Assembly (NCBI RefSeq): GCF_028767185.1
Contig: NZ_JARACK010000005.1
Span: 1-64,000 of the forward strand
Direction of reading: 5' to 3'
Length of the DNA: 64,000 nucleotides
Source of the DNA: Mangrovimonas aestuarii
GTDB taxonomy: Bacteria > Bacteroidota > Bacteroidia > Flavobacteriales > Flavobacteriaceae
The first letter of the stretch is position 1. Every line of letters starts with the position of its first letter. Position numbers and translations under genes: made by a program. Below the pieces are notes generated by a model that saw only the letters and a list, made by a program, of their open reading frames with translations, did no database searches and was not told the origin of the DNA. Below, in pieces: positions 55,100 through 64,000 of this stretch.

Positions 55100-55107
55100 T
55101 AGATTTG
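55100..55107 (+). promoter_or_regulatory. -7 promoter element
   Basis: TAGATTTG followed by CG matches TAnnTTTG, 37 bp before the ATG at 55145, in the divergent gap with the helicase gene. Confidence 0.5.
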
Positions 55108-55144
55108 CGAAAGACCTTTTAATAAAATTTAACTAAATCGCGTC

Positions 55145-55882
55145 ATGTTCACAATACTCTTAATTGCAGTTGCCGTAATTCTTTTAACAATTGCTTTAGT
55201 ATGGATAGTAGACAAATTTTTGCCTACCAAACTTAAGCCTGTTCTACTTATTGGACTATGGATTTTAATTGGCTTCTTAGGTTATCAAACCTACATGTCC
55301 ATATATGAACCTATAAAATTCAACAAGCTTAAAAATAATCGTTATGCGAAAGTTATTGAGCGTTTAGTTGATATTAGAGATGCACAATTAGCACACAAGC
55401 AAATTACAGGAAAGTTTGCAGGAAACTTTGACGATTTAATTACTTTTATCGATACTGCACAATTTACTATCACGCAACGTAGAGACTCCACTGTTAAAGA
55501 TGTAGAAGCGTCAAAGAGCTACGGTGTAGATATGTTCAAAGATATTACCCTAACAGACACTTTAGGCTTTGTACCTGTAAAGGATTCATTGTTTAAAGGT
55601 TCTGATCGCTATAAAACAATGATGAATGTTCCTGTTGGAGAACAAGGAGCTAAATTTAAAATGGAATCTGGTTTAATAAACCAAAATGATGTTAATATTC
55701 CAGTGTTTGAAGCATCTGTAAAAAAGGACATCATTCTTTTCGACCAAAACAAGGATCTTTTAGTACAAGAAAACCAAGTGATGTCTGTTGATGCTGTTAA
55801 TGGTGATGCTCTAAAAGTGGGATCTATGACTGAAGTAAACACATCTGGAAACTGGCCTAAAGTATATGGCTCTAACGAGTAA
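55145..55882 (+). CDS. Membrane-anchored protein of unknown function
   Basis: This 245-aa protein has two N-terminal transmembrane helices (about 2-24 and 33-50) and a hydrophilic C-terminal domain (IRDAQLAHKQITGKFAGNF, typical of pilin-like or type II secretion-like soluble folds). No family with known function is recognised. It overlaps the DUF3822 gene by 17 bp and heads the unit with DUF3822 and rsmD, an arrangement common in Flavobacteriia. Confidence 0.75.
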   Translation: MFTILLIAVAVILLTIALVWIVDKFLPTKLKPVLLIGLWILIGFLGYQTYMSIYEPIKFNKLKNNRYAKVIERLVDIRDAQLAHKQITGKFAGNFDDLITFIDTAQFTITQRRDSTVKDVEASKSYGVDMFKDITLTDTLGFVPVKDSLFKGSDRYKTMMNVPVGEQGAKFKMESGLINQNDVNIPVFEASVKKDIILFDQNKDLLVQENQVMSVDAVNGDALKVGSMTEVNTSGNWPKVYGSNE

Positions 55883-56687
55883 AAAACCATCAAAACTAAC
55901 TAACCAAGAGTTGTCCATTCAAATCAGTTTGAGTGGACTTTCTTTTTGTATCCTACAGAAAGATACCCTGACAGTTACCTATCTCAAGCATTTTAAAAAA
56001 GAGCAAAAATGTAACCCAATAGAATTATTGGACTGGATTAAGGAAGCTTTTGATAATGAGGAGGAATTGAGTCAGCTTTTTCGGAAAGTCCAACTCATAC
56101 ATTCTAATGAATTGGCTTCGCTTGTCCCCGATAAATTTTTTGATGAAGCCCATTTAGCCGATTATCTTAAATATAATGCTAAGATATTAGTATCTGACTA
56201 TATATCTTACGACACAATAGATATTAATCGCTCTAAAAACGTTTATGTTCCATACGTTAATGTAAACAATTTTATTTACGATCAATTTGGAGAATTCACA
56301 TTCAAGCATTCTGCCACAATACTTATTGAGAATGTCTTAAAGCAAGAACAACAGACAATCGAATCTGTTATGTATATAAATGTTGACCATCCTCATTTTG
56401 AAATTGTAGTCATAAAATCTGGAGAGCTTCAATTTTATAATCGATTTGAATTCACTACTAAAGAGGACTTTATTTATTATGTACTTTTTACAGTAGAGCA
56501 ACTGGAATTAAACCCAGAAACTGTTAAGGTCAAGCTCGTAGGCTCTATTAACGAAAATGACGAACTTTACAATATGGTTTACAAATACATTAGAGAGGTG
56601 AATTTTGGAAAGAATACTCATAATTTAAACTTCACCAAATCTCCAAAAAACAACCATAGCAATTTTATTATATTAAACAGTTTTTAA
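55866..56687 (+). CDS. DUF3822 family protein
   Basis: This 273-aa soluble protein of the DUF3822 family likely has an ASKHA-like duplicated alpha/beta fold (LSIQISLSGLSFCILQ ... FEIVVIKSGELQFYNRFEFTT). The family resembles PilM-like actin-fold proteins but has no known function. It is regularly found just before rsmD in Bacteroidota, and here rsmD starts 3 bp after it. It overlaps the preceding gene by 17 bp. Confidence 0.82.
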   Translation: MALTSKKPSKLTNQELSIQISLSGLSFCILQKDTLTVTYLKHFKKEQKCNPIELLDWIKEAFDNEEELSQLFRKVQLIHSNELASLVPDKFFDEAHLADYLKYNAKILVSDYISYDTIDINRSKNVYVPYVNVNNFIYDQFGEFTFKHSATILIENVLKQEQQTIESVMYINVDHPHFEIVVIKSGELQFYNRFEFTTKEDFIYYVLFTVEQLELNPETVKVKLVGSINENDELYNMVYKYIREVNFGKNTHNLNFTKSPKNNHSNFIILNSF

Positions 56688-56690
56688 AGC

Positions 56691-57239
56691 ATGCGGATAA
56701 TTTCCGGAAAATATAAAGGACGAAAGATTGTAGCTCCAAAAAAGTTACCGGTACGCCCTACTACGGATATGGCCAAAGAGGCCCTATTCAACATTGTAAA
56801 TAACCTGTATTATTTCGACTCAATTTCTGTTTTAGACCTATTTTCTGGTACAGGTAACATAAGTTATGAGTTTGCCTCGAGAGGAACCACAGAAATTACA
56901 GCAGTTGATCAAAATTTTGGCTGTATAAAGTTTATAAACCAAACTGCCGAAAGTTTTGACATGCCTATTCGTACTATTAAAAGTGATGTTTTTAAATTTT
57001 TAGAACAAAGCAAGCAAAAATACACACTCATTTTTGCAGACCCTCCATACGATATTGGTGATGACGAATTCGCTAAAGTGCCAGTTCTTGTGTTTGAAAA
57101 TGATTTACTTGAAAACGAAGGTGTTTTGATTGTTGAGCATGCTAAGCATACTAATTTGTCTTCACTACCCCATTTTAGTTATTCAAGATCATACGGTGGA
57201 AGTGTGTTTAGTTTTTTTGAGAAAGAAGAAGCCGAATAA
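56691..57239 (+). CDS. rsmD: 16S rRNA (guanine966-N2)-methyltransferase RsmD
   Basis: This 182-aa SAM-dependent enzyme methylates G966 of 16S rRNA. The start MRIISGKYKGRKI, motif I DLFSGTGN (49-56) and catalytic DPPY (117-120) are all present. It is last of a three-gene operon and converges on recQ with a 10-bp gap. Confidence 0.93.
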   Translation: MRIISGKYKGRKIVAPKKLPVRPTTDMAKEALFNIVNNLYYFDSISVLDLFSGTGNISYEFASRGTTEITAVDQNFGCIKFINQTAESFDMPIRTIKSDVFKFLEQSKQKYTLIFADPPYDIGDDEFAKVPVLVFENDLLENEGVLIVEHAKHTNLSSLPHFSYSRSYGGSVFSFFEKEEAE

Positions 57240-57249
57240 GGATAACAAA

Positions 57250-59364
57250 CTATCCCCTTTCAATAACACTTAACGCCAAACGAATCTTAAAATAGTCCAA
57301 TTGTTCATTAAAGTGTTCAAAATACGGTTTTAAAACTGAAGGATTGTTCAATTCCACTTTAGCCTGTTTTACAGCTTGTATTTCGCTTTTCGATACAAAA
57401 TCGTAAATATTAATCTCTTTTCCATCCAGATATAACTTAGCGATATGAGAATAGATGGTTGTTTGATTCAATTTTCTTTTTTGAGCAATTTCCTCAACAG
57501 AACAACCTGATTCATAAAGTTTAAACGTTTCTAAATACGTATCCTTCTTTCTAGGCTTCTTACGCTTTGAAGCCATAAAATCAATGATCTCTGCTATAAA
57601 CTCATCCCCATAAACTTCCAGCTTCCTCTGTCCTACTCCGCTTATCGTAAGGAATTCCGATTCACTCATTGGTCGTACTTGTTCCATCTCCTTTAGAGTA
57701 GCATCATTAAAAACTAGATACGGCGGAATATCCTCTTCTTGTGCAATTTTATAACGTAGTTTCCGCAAACGCTCAAATAGATTGTTATCCTGTGCTTGTT
57801 TAATTGGTTTAGGCTTCTTGGGCTTAGCAATAGCTTCTGATTGATGTACAGCATGTGTTAGCAATACATTATGACTTTGAAACAAAACCTTATTTGCAAG
57901 ATGAGTAAGTTGCAAATTATTATGATCGTGAAAAGCAATTTCGCAATACCCTTGATTAATAAGCTGGACAATATAGTGCTGCCAGTCTTTCCATGAAATG
58001 TCCTGTCCAATCCCATAAGTTGACAATCCATCCAAAGCCTTTTCAATTATATTAGTATTACGAGCACCTCTTAAAACATCTATTATTGTTCCTATAGCTT
58101 CATTTTGATTGGCTCTAGCTATTGTTGAAAGTATTTTTTGGGCTATAATAGTTCCATCAAAAAACTGAGGTGGATTTTTACAGATATCACAATTACCACA
58201 ATTTTCTTCCAACAGTTCCCCAAAATACCCTAACAGAATTTTTCTTCGGCAGGTAGTAGCCTCGCTAAACTGCTTCATCCTATCCAATTTGGCCAATTGC
58301 ACTGCTTCATTCGATGACCCTTTAGCAAATTTCTGAAGCTGAATCACATCAGCATAGCTGTGAAATAGCAATGCATAAGAAGGCAGACCGTCCCGACCTG
58401 CACGTCCTATCTCCTGATAATAGCCTTCAATATTCTTTGGCATATTATGGTGAATCACCCATCTCACATTTGATTTATCTATTCCCATACCAAAAGCAAT
58501 GGTAGCGCAAATCACCTGTGAGTCATCAAAAATAAAGTCTTCTTGTATTCTGGTACGCTCCTCAAAACTCAATCCTGCATGATATGCCTTAGCCGGGATA
58601 CCATTATCTGAAAGTTTTTGAGCCAATTGTTCGGTATTCTTTCTACTTAGGCAGTAAACAATCCCAGATTGATTGGGGCGCTTTTTTATAAATCGGACGA
58701 TTTGTTGAGTTCTTCCATCAGCAGGACGTACTTCTATTTCTATATTCTTCCTATCGAAAGAAGAAATAAACTGCTTAGCATGGGAAATATTAAGCTGATT
58801 GACAATATCCTGTCTCGTAGCTTTATCAGCAGTAGCTGTTAAAGCAATAATAGGCGTATTGGGCAATTGCTTTTTAAGAAACCCTAATTGCTGATAAGAT
58901 GGTCTAAAATCCGGCCCCCATGACGAAATACAGTGTGCCTCATCAATAGCTAAACAACTTATATAACTTTCCTTTAATACATTTTCCAACCCAGCAAGAC
59001 TCTCTGGTGCAACATAAAGTAGTTTAATTTCAGCTCGTGCTACACGATCTAATACTCTTTCTTGATCTGCTACATCCTGACTACTGTTAAAAAAAGCTGC
59101 AGGAATACCGTTGGCCAACAATCCATCCACCTGATCTTTCATTAAGGCTATCAAAGGTGAAATAACAACAGTGACTCCAGGAAACAATAGCGCTGGCAAC
59201 TGAAAACAAATAGACTTTCCTCCTCCAGTTGGCATAATTACCAAACAATCACTTTTACTTAAAACCGACTCTACAATGTCTTGCTGTGTCGCCCTAAAGG
59301 TATCGTAACCAAAATATTGTTTTAGAGTATTATGAATATCAGATTGTATTGGTTTGATTGCCAT
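57250..59364 (-). CDS. recQ: ATP-dependent DNA helicase RecQ
   Basis: This 704-aa 3'-5' helicase has Walker A TGGGKS with K50, the DEAH box (AIDEAHCISSWG), motif VI QEIGRAGRDG, a zinc-binding Cys set in the RQC domain (CRRKI ... CGNCDICK), an HRDC domain (about 520-600) and a C-terminal helix-turn-helix extension (CSVEEIAQKRKLNQTTIYSHIAKL). Length is normal for Bacteroidota RecQ. Confidence 0.94.
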   Translation of the reverse strand: MAIKPIQSDIHNTLKQYFGYDTFRATQQDIVESVLSKSDCLVIMPTGGGKSICFQLPALLFPGVTVVISPLIALMKDQVDGLLANGIPAAFFNSSQDVADQERVLDRVARAEIKLLYVAPESLAGLENVLKESYISCLAIDEAHCISSWGPDFRPSYQQLGFLKKQLPNTPIIALTATADKATRQDIVNQLNISHAKQFISSFDRKNIEIEVRPADGRTQQIVRFIKKRPNQSGIVYCLSRKNTEQLAQKLSDNGIPAKAYHAGLSFEERTRIQEDFIFDDSQVICATIAFGMGIDKSNVRWVIHHNMPKNIEGYYQEIGRAGRDGLPSYALLFHSYADVIQLQKFAKGSSNEAVQLAKLDRMKQFSEATTCRRKILLGYFGELLEENCGNCDICKNPPQFFDGTIIAQKILSTIARANQNEAIGTIIDVLRGARNTNIIEKALDGLSTYGIGQDISWKDWQHYIVQLINQGYCEIAFHDHNNLQLTHLANKVLFQSHNVLLTHAVHQSEAIAKPKKPKPIKQAQDNNLFERLRKLRYKIAQEEDIPPYLVFNDATLKEMEQVRPMSESEFLTISGVGQRKLEVYGDEFIAEIIDFMASKRKKPRKKDTYLETFKLYESGCSVEEIAQKRKLNQTTIYSHIAKLYLDGKEINIYDFVSKSEIQAVKQAKVELNNPSVLKPYFEHFNEQLDYFKIRLALSVIERG

Positions 59365-59386
59365 TGAGGATAGGTATTTCGTGCTG

Positions 59387-59418
59387 CAAAAGTAGTTTGA
59401 TTATTAAAAGAGTACAAA
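59387..59418 (-). promoter_or_regulatory. Bacteroidota-type promoter for recQ
   Basis: On the minus strand TTTG (59418-59415), 20 bp, then TACTTTTG (59394-59387) gives a full -33/-7 match 23 bp upstream of the start codon. Confidence 0.62.
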
Positions 59419-59636
59419 TAATGTAAGCATTCAATTTCTATAAAAAAGCGCTTCAATTAAACCTTCTAAATTCTTCAACTTTAATATGTTTTTTTTTGAA
59501 TCATTTAGAATAAATATCAAAATAGTTTACAGATATTTATTAGCGAAATCTCTAATGTGGTTTTAGAGAATTAAAAAACAAAAAAACACTCATTAACAAT
59601 GCATTACAATACAACTGAACTGTTTCAGGATTAGAG

Positions 59637-61595
59637 ATGAACATCACTATAAGAAAGGCTAAAACAGACGATTTGGAGTTCCTATGGGCTTTGGAAAACA
59701 AATCCTTTCCTGAATTTCAGAGAAACACCAAACAGAATATAAAAAACAGTATAGTTAGCCAATTTCAAGAACTGCTAATTGTTGAAACTGGCCATAAAAA
59801 GAAACAGTCCATAGGTTCTGTTATTTTGTTCAAATACAAGTACAGTTTAAGAATCTATTCCATTGCTGTTTTGCCAGAGCACCAAAACAAGGGTATTGGA
59901 GAGGTTTTATTAAACCATGTGAAAGAATATGCCATTCGCGGTAATTTTGAAAAAATCATTCTTGAAGTCAACGCCAAAAACCAAAAATTAACTAATTGGT
60001 ACAAGACCAGAGCGTTTCAGGTTACAGATACCTTAAAGGATTATTATGGCAGCAATGAAGATGCTCTTAAGATGCAATTAAGTGTACAAGCACCTCCTAG
60101 ATCTAAAAAGACACAAAACCTGATTGTAATGAACAAACCCTATAGTTGGAACCAAACCGATATAAATGCACAAATTGTTTCTGTTAGGGACTATATCAAT
60201 AACCCCATTTACCATAACAGTACAGATTATAGAGTATTTAACCTTTGTAGTTCCTATAAATACCAAAGTTATGGGTATTATGTCTCACTATTGGCTTCGG
60301 CTCGGGGGCAACGTGTTATACCAAGCATTACTACAATACGGGATTTAAGGATATTAAATGTAATCCAGTCTGCTGCTTATGAGGTTGACGATATAATCAA
60401 CAAAAAACTGGAGCGTATTAAGGATACTTCCTTTTCGCTGAACATTTATTTTGGGCAAACACCCAACAAGGGATTTCAAACCTTAGTAAAAAAGTTATAC
60501 CTGCTTTTTGAAGCCCCGTTGTTTAAAGTGAACTTTATTAAACCAGACAGATGGTTGATCAAGGATATCAAGATTCTCAACATCAATCAGGTAGCAGAAG
60601 ATGACATTGAGAAGATGCATGAATTTGCAGCAAATCATCTAAGTCGCAAACGGTATAACGTCTCTAAACTCACGAATTTTAAATACGATCTAGCAATACT
60701 GACAAACCCGCTAGAGGAAAATCCGCCTTCTAACATACAAGCCCTGCAAAAATTAAAAAAAGAAGCCAATCAAAAAGGGGTTTATGTCGAATTTATAACT
60801 AAGACTGATATAGACAAAATCAATGAATTTGATGCTCTATTTATTAGAGAAACCACTAATGTAAATCATCATACATACGAAATTTCAAGACTAGCATTTG
60901 CTGAAGGACTCGTTGTAATAGATGATCCTTGGTCTATTTTAAAATGTTCGAATAAAATTTATCAAAACGAACTTTTTAAGAAACATAAAATACTAACACC
61001 AGCCACTAGAGTGTTTACAAAAAATCTATTTGATAAAAAGCTGCTTAACAACTTAAACTACCCTATGGTATTAAAACAACCAGATAGTGCCTTCTCATTG
61101 GGAGTAACCAAAGTAAGTACAAAAGAAGAAGCTTTAAAGGAACTTAACCGATACTTTAAAACATCGGATATGGTGATATGTCAAGATTTTCTCTACTCGG
61201 AATACGATTGGCGTATAGGTATTTTAGACAACAAACCCCTTTACGCCTGCAAATACTATATGTCTCCAAATCATTGGCAAATATATGATTGGAACAGCGA
61301 TAGTACTGACAAATCTGGTGATTCTGAAACTCTGGCGTTGGAAGATGTCCCAAGTAGTGTACTGCAGACGGCTCTGAAAGCAGCTTCACTAATCGGAGAC
61401 GGTCTCTACGGTGTTGATTTAAAATTTGTTGATGAAAAAATATATGTTGTTGAAGTAAATGACAATCCTAATATTGATACTGATGTTGAAGATTTGGTCC
61501 TGGGGGACAAATTGTATGAAAGAATTATCGATTCCATAATAAGTAAAATTGAAATCGCGAAAAACATTAGTAAAATCAATTTTAATATCAATTGA
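59637..61595 (+). CDS. GNAT + RLAN + RimK-type ATP-grasp fusion ligase
   Basis: This 652-aa fusion has residues about 1-145 as a GNAT acetyltransferase (SIAVLPEHQNKGIGEVLLNH gives the acetyl-CoA loop). About 155-310 is the RimK-like ATP-grasp N-terminal (RLAN) domain (NLCSSYKYQSYGYYVSLLA). About 390-645 is an ATP-grasp ligase (PMVLKQPDSAFSLGVTKV; metal ligands in VVEVNDNPNID). It should couple an amino acid or amine to a carboxylate and acetylate a related substrate. It converges on the PLP-decarboxylase gene. A role in making a small peptide or modified amine is inference. Confidence 0.85.
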   Translation: MNITIRKAKTDDLEFLWALENKSFPEFQRNTKQNIKNSIVSQFQELLIVETGHKKKQSIGSVILFKYKYSLRIYSIAVLPEHQNKGIGEVLLNHVKEYAIRGNFEKIILEVNAKNQKLTNWYKTRAFQVTDTLKDYYGSNEDALKMQLSVQAPPRSKKTQNLIVMNKPYSWNQTDINAQIVSVRDYINNPIYHNSTDYRVFNLCSSYKYQSYGYYVSLLASARGQRVIPSITTIRDLRILNVIQSAAYEVDDIINKKLERIKDTSFSLNIYFGQTPNKGFQTLVKKLYLLFEAPLFKVNFIKPDRWLIKDIKILNINQVAEDDIEKMHEFAANHLSRKRYNVSKLTNFKYDLAILTNPLEENPPSNIQALQKLKKEANQKGVYVEFITKTDIDKINEFDALFIRETTNVNHHTYEISRLAFAEGLVVIDDPWSILKCSNKIYQNELFKKHKILTPATRVFTKNLFDKKLLNNLNYPMVLKQPDSAFSLGVTKVSTKEEALKELNRYFKTSDMVICQDFLYSEYDWRIGILDNKPLYACKYYMSPNHWQIYDWNSDSTDKSGDSETLALEDVPSSVLQTALKAASLIGDGLYGVDLKFVDEKIYVVEVNDNPNIDTDVEDLVLGDKLYERIIDSIISKIEIAKNISKINFNIN

Positions 61596-61616
61596 TGAAG
61601 ATCCCTTTAAAAGGTA

Positions 61617-61669
61617 GAGCTACCTAACATCAATTTTTACTATTGATACTTTAGGTAGCTCTTATTATT
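61617..61669. terminator. Terminator between convergent genes
   Basis: An 11-bp stem (61617-61627 with 61651-61661) with an inner ATCAA/TTGAT pairing. The T tract is weak (TTATTATT). Confidence 0.6.
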
Positions 61670-61683
61670 GGGTAATAACATAC

Positions 61684-62787
61684 TTAACTGGCTAATGTCT
61701 TTTGGAGTCTTATGTCATTTATAAATGTATCTATGCTTTCCTTTTGCAATCCTGGCACACAAATAATATGAGCAATATCGCCCTCTGAAGCCAATTGATA
61801 TTTTTTACAAAGCATTTCCGATGGTTTTTCCATTACAACCGTCAGAGCCTCATTGTTTCTCCAAGCCTTTACTCCTAAGTCATTCAACTCCTTTTCTGTA
61901 TAGGCAGCTAATTCTTGGCATTTTTTAACACGATTAGCTAAACCTTCTTTACCATATGTTTTAATCAGTTGCCACATAAACAAAGGCGTTAATCCATTTC
62001 TGGAACCTGTGATAGTAGTATCCATTGTTCCTACATACGAAATAGAATTTGCAATTCTGTTTCTATGCTGACGCCTTGCCATTACTACACCACAAGGTAT
62101 TGGGCCTCCAAGAAATTTATGTCCAGAAATAGCAATACTATCCACTCCCTCAGAAAAATCAAATTTAGGTTTTGGTTCAACAAAAGGGGCAATGCTTCCC
62201 AAGAAAGCAGCATCACAATGGATATAATAGTCCTTGATAGCATACTGACGGATAATACGCTTTATCTCATCAAGCTTATCGACAGCCTCTGTCATTGTTG
62301 TTCCTATATTAAGAAAAAATATTGCTGGTTTATCACGACGTAACATCACAGATTGTTCTAAATCCTGATAATCGATTTCACCATTTTCTTGGCTTCGAAT
62401 TACAATATTATCGAGTTTAAGCAGATGTAAATTCTTTTTAACACTGTAATGGGTTGACTCACTATAATATACAACTGCATTTGGATAACGCTCTCTAGCC
62501 AAATACAAACCATAAAGATTACCTTCGGTACCACCGTTAGTGATGTACCCCCAAACCTCATTTGTATTGGTGGACAATATATCCGCAAAAAATGAAATAC
62601 ATTGATTTTCTATATCCTTAGTGTCTATAGCTAATGTTGAAGGTGATTCTGGGTCACCAACATTATTGATACACAGGTCTAAAAATGGTGCAAAGTCGCT
62701 AAAGGAAAAATCCTTTGCCAAGGGATAACCCAAAAAACCATTTGTATTGGCTTTAATTCTATTGTAAATAGCTTCTATCTCATTCAT
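61684..62787 (-). CDS. PLP-dependent decarboxylase, histidine decarboxylase-like
   Basis: This 367-aa group II PLP decarboxylase has the cofactor lysine K224 in SGHKFLGGPIPCG, H113 (STHYSVKK) stacking on the ring and D192 (HCDAAFLG) binding the pyridine nitrogen. The short length and sequence pattern fit bacterial histidine decarboxylases (histamine formation), although related enzymes use other amino acids. It is divergent from an Lrp-type regulator, its likely controller. Confidence 0.82.
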   Translation of the reverse strand: MNEIEAIYNRIKANTNGFLGYPLAKDFSFSDFAPFLDLCINNVGDPESPSTLAIDTKDIENQCISFFADILSTNTNEVWGYITNGGTEGNLYGLYLARERYPNAVVYYSESTHYSVKKNLHLLKLDNIVIRSQENGEIDYQDLEQSVMLRRDKPAIFFLNIGTTMTEAVDKLDEIKRIIRQYAIKDYYIHCDAAFLGSIAPFVEPKPKFDFSEGVDSIAISGHKFLGGPIPCGVVMARRQHRNRIANSISYVGTMDTTITGSRNGLTPLFMWQLIKTYGKEGLANRVKKCQELAAYTEKELNDLGVKAWRNNEALTVVMEKPSEMLCKKYQLASEGDIAHIICVPGLQKESIDTFINDIRLQKTLAS

Positions 62788-62810
62788 AACTAAACTATTA
62801 TTTTCTGACG

Positions 62811-62818
62811 CAAAGATA
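62811..62818 (-). promoter_or_regulatory. -7 promoter element for the decarboxylase gene
   Basis: The minus strand reads TATCTTTG (TAnnTTTG), 24 bp upstream of the start. No clear -33. The 155-bp divergent gap to the Lrp gene also contains AT-rich dyads where Lrp could bind. Confidence 0.42.
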
Positions 62819-62942
62819 GTACAACAGTATTTTTTAATACTAAAAAAGCTTACAATAACAAATTATTACCACAAAATAGGTATTAAAAAGAATTTTATAC
62901 TGGAATTTAGTTATATTCATATTGTAATCGAAAATAATTACC

Positions 62943-63404
62943 ATGATACAATTAGATGATACGGATAGAATATTAATAAATGAACTTCAAAAAGACAGTA
63001 AACAATCCATAAAACAGCTAGCAAAGAAGGTAAACTTATCCATTACGCCAGTTCATGAGCGTTTAAAAAAGATAGAAGCAAGTGGAATAATCCAAAAGTA
63101 TGTGGCCATAGTAAATCCGGAATTGGTAAACAAGAACCTAATTGTTTACTGCCAGGTTACTTTGAGAAAACACCAAGAATCTGATTTCAAAACATTTGAA
63201 AAATATATAGAAACTTTAGATGATATACTTGAGGTATCATACATTGCTGGAAACTACGATTTACTTCTTAAGATTCTTTTAAAGGATATGAAGGAGTATG
63301 AAGAGTTTATATTGAGAAAGATGTCTCAATTGGATATTATTTCAAACGTACAAAGCTCGTTTGTTATTCGACAAATAAAAAACGAAACAAAAATAATCGT
63401 TTAG
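62943..63404 (+). CDS. Lrp/AsnC-family transcriptional regulator
   Basis: This 153-aa protein has an N-terminal helix-turn-helix (DTDRILINELQKDSKQSIK ... VNLSITPVHERLKKIEASG, about 5-55) and a C-terminal RAM/AsnC ligand-binding domain (about 65-145, VSYIAGNYDLLLKI). Members sense amino acids. It is divergent from the PLP decarboxylase gene and probably regulates it and perhaps the nearby ligase gene. Confidence 0.93.
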   Translation: MIQLDDTDRILINELQKDSKQSIKQLAKKVNLSITPVHERLKKIEASGIIQKYVAIVNPELVNKNLIVYCQVTLRKHQESDFKTFEKYIETLDDILEVSYIAGNYDLLLKILLKDMKEYEEFILRKMSQLDIISNVQSSFVIRQIKNETKIIV

Positions 63405-63443
63405 AAAGTAGTGAAAATAAAAATAGACCAATCTTAACTCAAA

Positions 63444-63474
63444 TTGTTATTTTGATCAAAAAAAAGTAACTTTA
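63444..63474 (+). promoter_or_regulatory. Possible promoter for crystallin-repeat gene
   Basis: TTG (63444-63446), 20 bp, then TAACTTTA (63467-63474) approximates the Bacteroidota consensus, with the last base of -7 differing, 29 bp before the ATG. Confidence 0.35.
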
Positions 63475-63503
63475 TAAAGCTATTAATCAACACCTTAAAA
63501 AAA

Positions 63504-64000
63504 ATGAAACTCAAAATCAGCATTATAGCTTTTCTCTTTATTTCAATATTTTCTTATGGCCAAAGAGGGGTAACTTTATTTAGTGACTGTGATTATAGAG
63601 GAAAAAGAGCAACTTTAAATGAAGGTCACCATAATCTTCATGATTTAGGAGTTGGAAATGATAATTTATCATCAATAGAGATACCTAGAGGGTACTCTAT
63701 TACTCTTTTTTCTGATGAAGATTATAGAGGAAGTAAAAAAACGTATTATGATGATGTTGATTGCTTGAATGGATCTGGATGGAATGACAGAGCATCCAGT
63801 GTTATAGTTAATAGAGAATCTAGTCATCATGGATATAGAGATCATGATAATAGGCACGAAGATCGTGACAGAGACAACTATTATAGCGGAAATAATCATC
63901 ACTCAGATAATGCTGTAACCTTATATAGTGACTGCGATTACAAAGGAAGCCGTTCTACATTGCGAATCGGTGACCACAATATTCATGATTTGGGCATTAA
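63504..64000 (+). CDS. Secreted beta/gamma-crystallin repeat protein (partial, cut by window end)
   Basis: Reading from the ATG at 63504 there is no stop before the window end (165 complete codons). A signal peptide (MKLKISIIAFLFISIFSYGQ) is followed by beta/gamma-crystallin-type motifs. The first is VTLFSDCDYRGKRATL ... LGVGNDNLSSIEIP, the second ITLFSDEDYRGSKKTY ... WNDRASSVIV. A His/Asp/Arg-rich linker (about 118-152) comes next, and a further copy starts VTLYSDCDYKGSRSTL. The (N/D)(D/N)xxS(S)-like segments are potential calcium sites. It is an extracellular or periplasmic binding protein of unknown role. The C-terminal extent is unknown. Confidence 0.82.
   Translation, partial: MKLKISIIAFLFISIFSYGQRGVTLFSDCDYRGKRATLNEGHHNLHDLGVGNDNLSSIEIPRGYSITLFSDEDYRGSKKTYYDDVDCLNGSGWNDRASSVIVNRESSHHGYRDHDNRHEDRDRDNYYSGNNHHSDNAVTLYSDCDYKGSRSTLRIGDHNIHDLGI

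Overview
The window is AT-rich (roughly a third G+C by eye). It reads as a chromosomal segment of a Bacteroidota bacterium, most likely a marine Flavobacteriaceae. The evidence is the set of encoded proteins (DUF3822, an LIC11966-type surface protein, KdnB, TPR and beta-barrel proteins with signal peptides ending in Gln), promoters of the Bacteroidota TAnnTTTG type, and a formylglycine-enzyme/arylsulfatase pair typical of marine polysaccharide degraders.

Positions 1 to about 20,700 form a defence island. It opens with a 32-bp tandem repeat array that runs into a perfect 32-nt palindrome. Next come a small zinc-finger protein and a PLD-like nuclease on the plus strand. Convergent to them is a compact CBASS operon: DUF2188 protein, Cap15-like membrane effector, CD-NTase, and an E2-like protein with a SEC-C tail. 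After a gene-poor kilobase holding a GC-rich structured element (5223-5325) there is a nine-gene minus-strand run from 19,764 down to 5,499. In transcription order it encodes a WYL regulator, a fused methylase/specificity/histidine-kinase protein, a CheY-like receiver protein, a DUF2130 protein, HsdM, HsdS, a PD-(D/E)XK-like protein, a GIY-YIG nuclease and HsdR. I read this as a type I restriction-modification system with its own two-component sensor, in which the sensor kinase is built on a methyltransferase whose catalytic motif is degenerate. This is the best candidate in the window for an undescribed system. A winged-helix protein with a palindromic operator closes the island beside a tRNA-Arg/Pro/Ser cluster (20,771-21,064). 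The tRNA-Arg 3' end points into the island, as expected for tRNA-targeted integration, but no integrase is visible.

From 21,165 to 43,200 the content is core: a PgpH-type HD phosphodiesterase, thiolase, an NlpC/P60 peptidase, a TPR protein, GyrA, ClpC, HutH, a TlpA-like thioredoxin lipoprotein, NAD(P)HX repair enzyme, GcvT, an NAD-dependent epimerase, PCD, a tail-specific protease and a YebC-family protein.

From 43,690 to 49,761 lie a lipoprotein formylglycine-generating enzyme divergent from an arylsulfatase, then three outer-membrane beta-barrel candidates. From 49,758 to 53,456 a minus-strand cluster encodes KdsB, a HAD phosphatase, a CAT-fold acyltransferase, KdnB and a PlsC-like acyltransferase, which points to lipid A/Kdo modification. 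From 53,587 to 59,364 there are a RecD-like helicase, a membrane protein, a DUF3822 protein, RsmD and RecQ. The window ends with a GNAT/RLAN/ATP-grasp fusion, a PLP-dependent (histidine-type) decarboxylase, an Lrp-family regulator and the start of a beta/gamma-crystallin-repeat secreted protein cut by the window edge.
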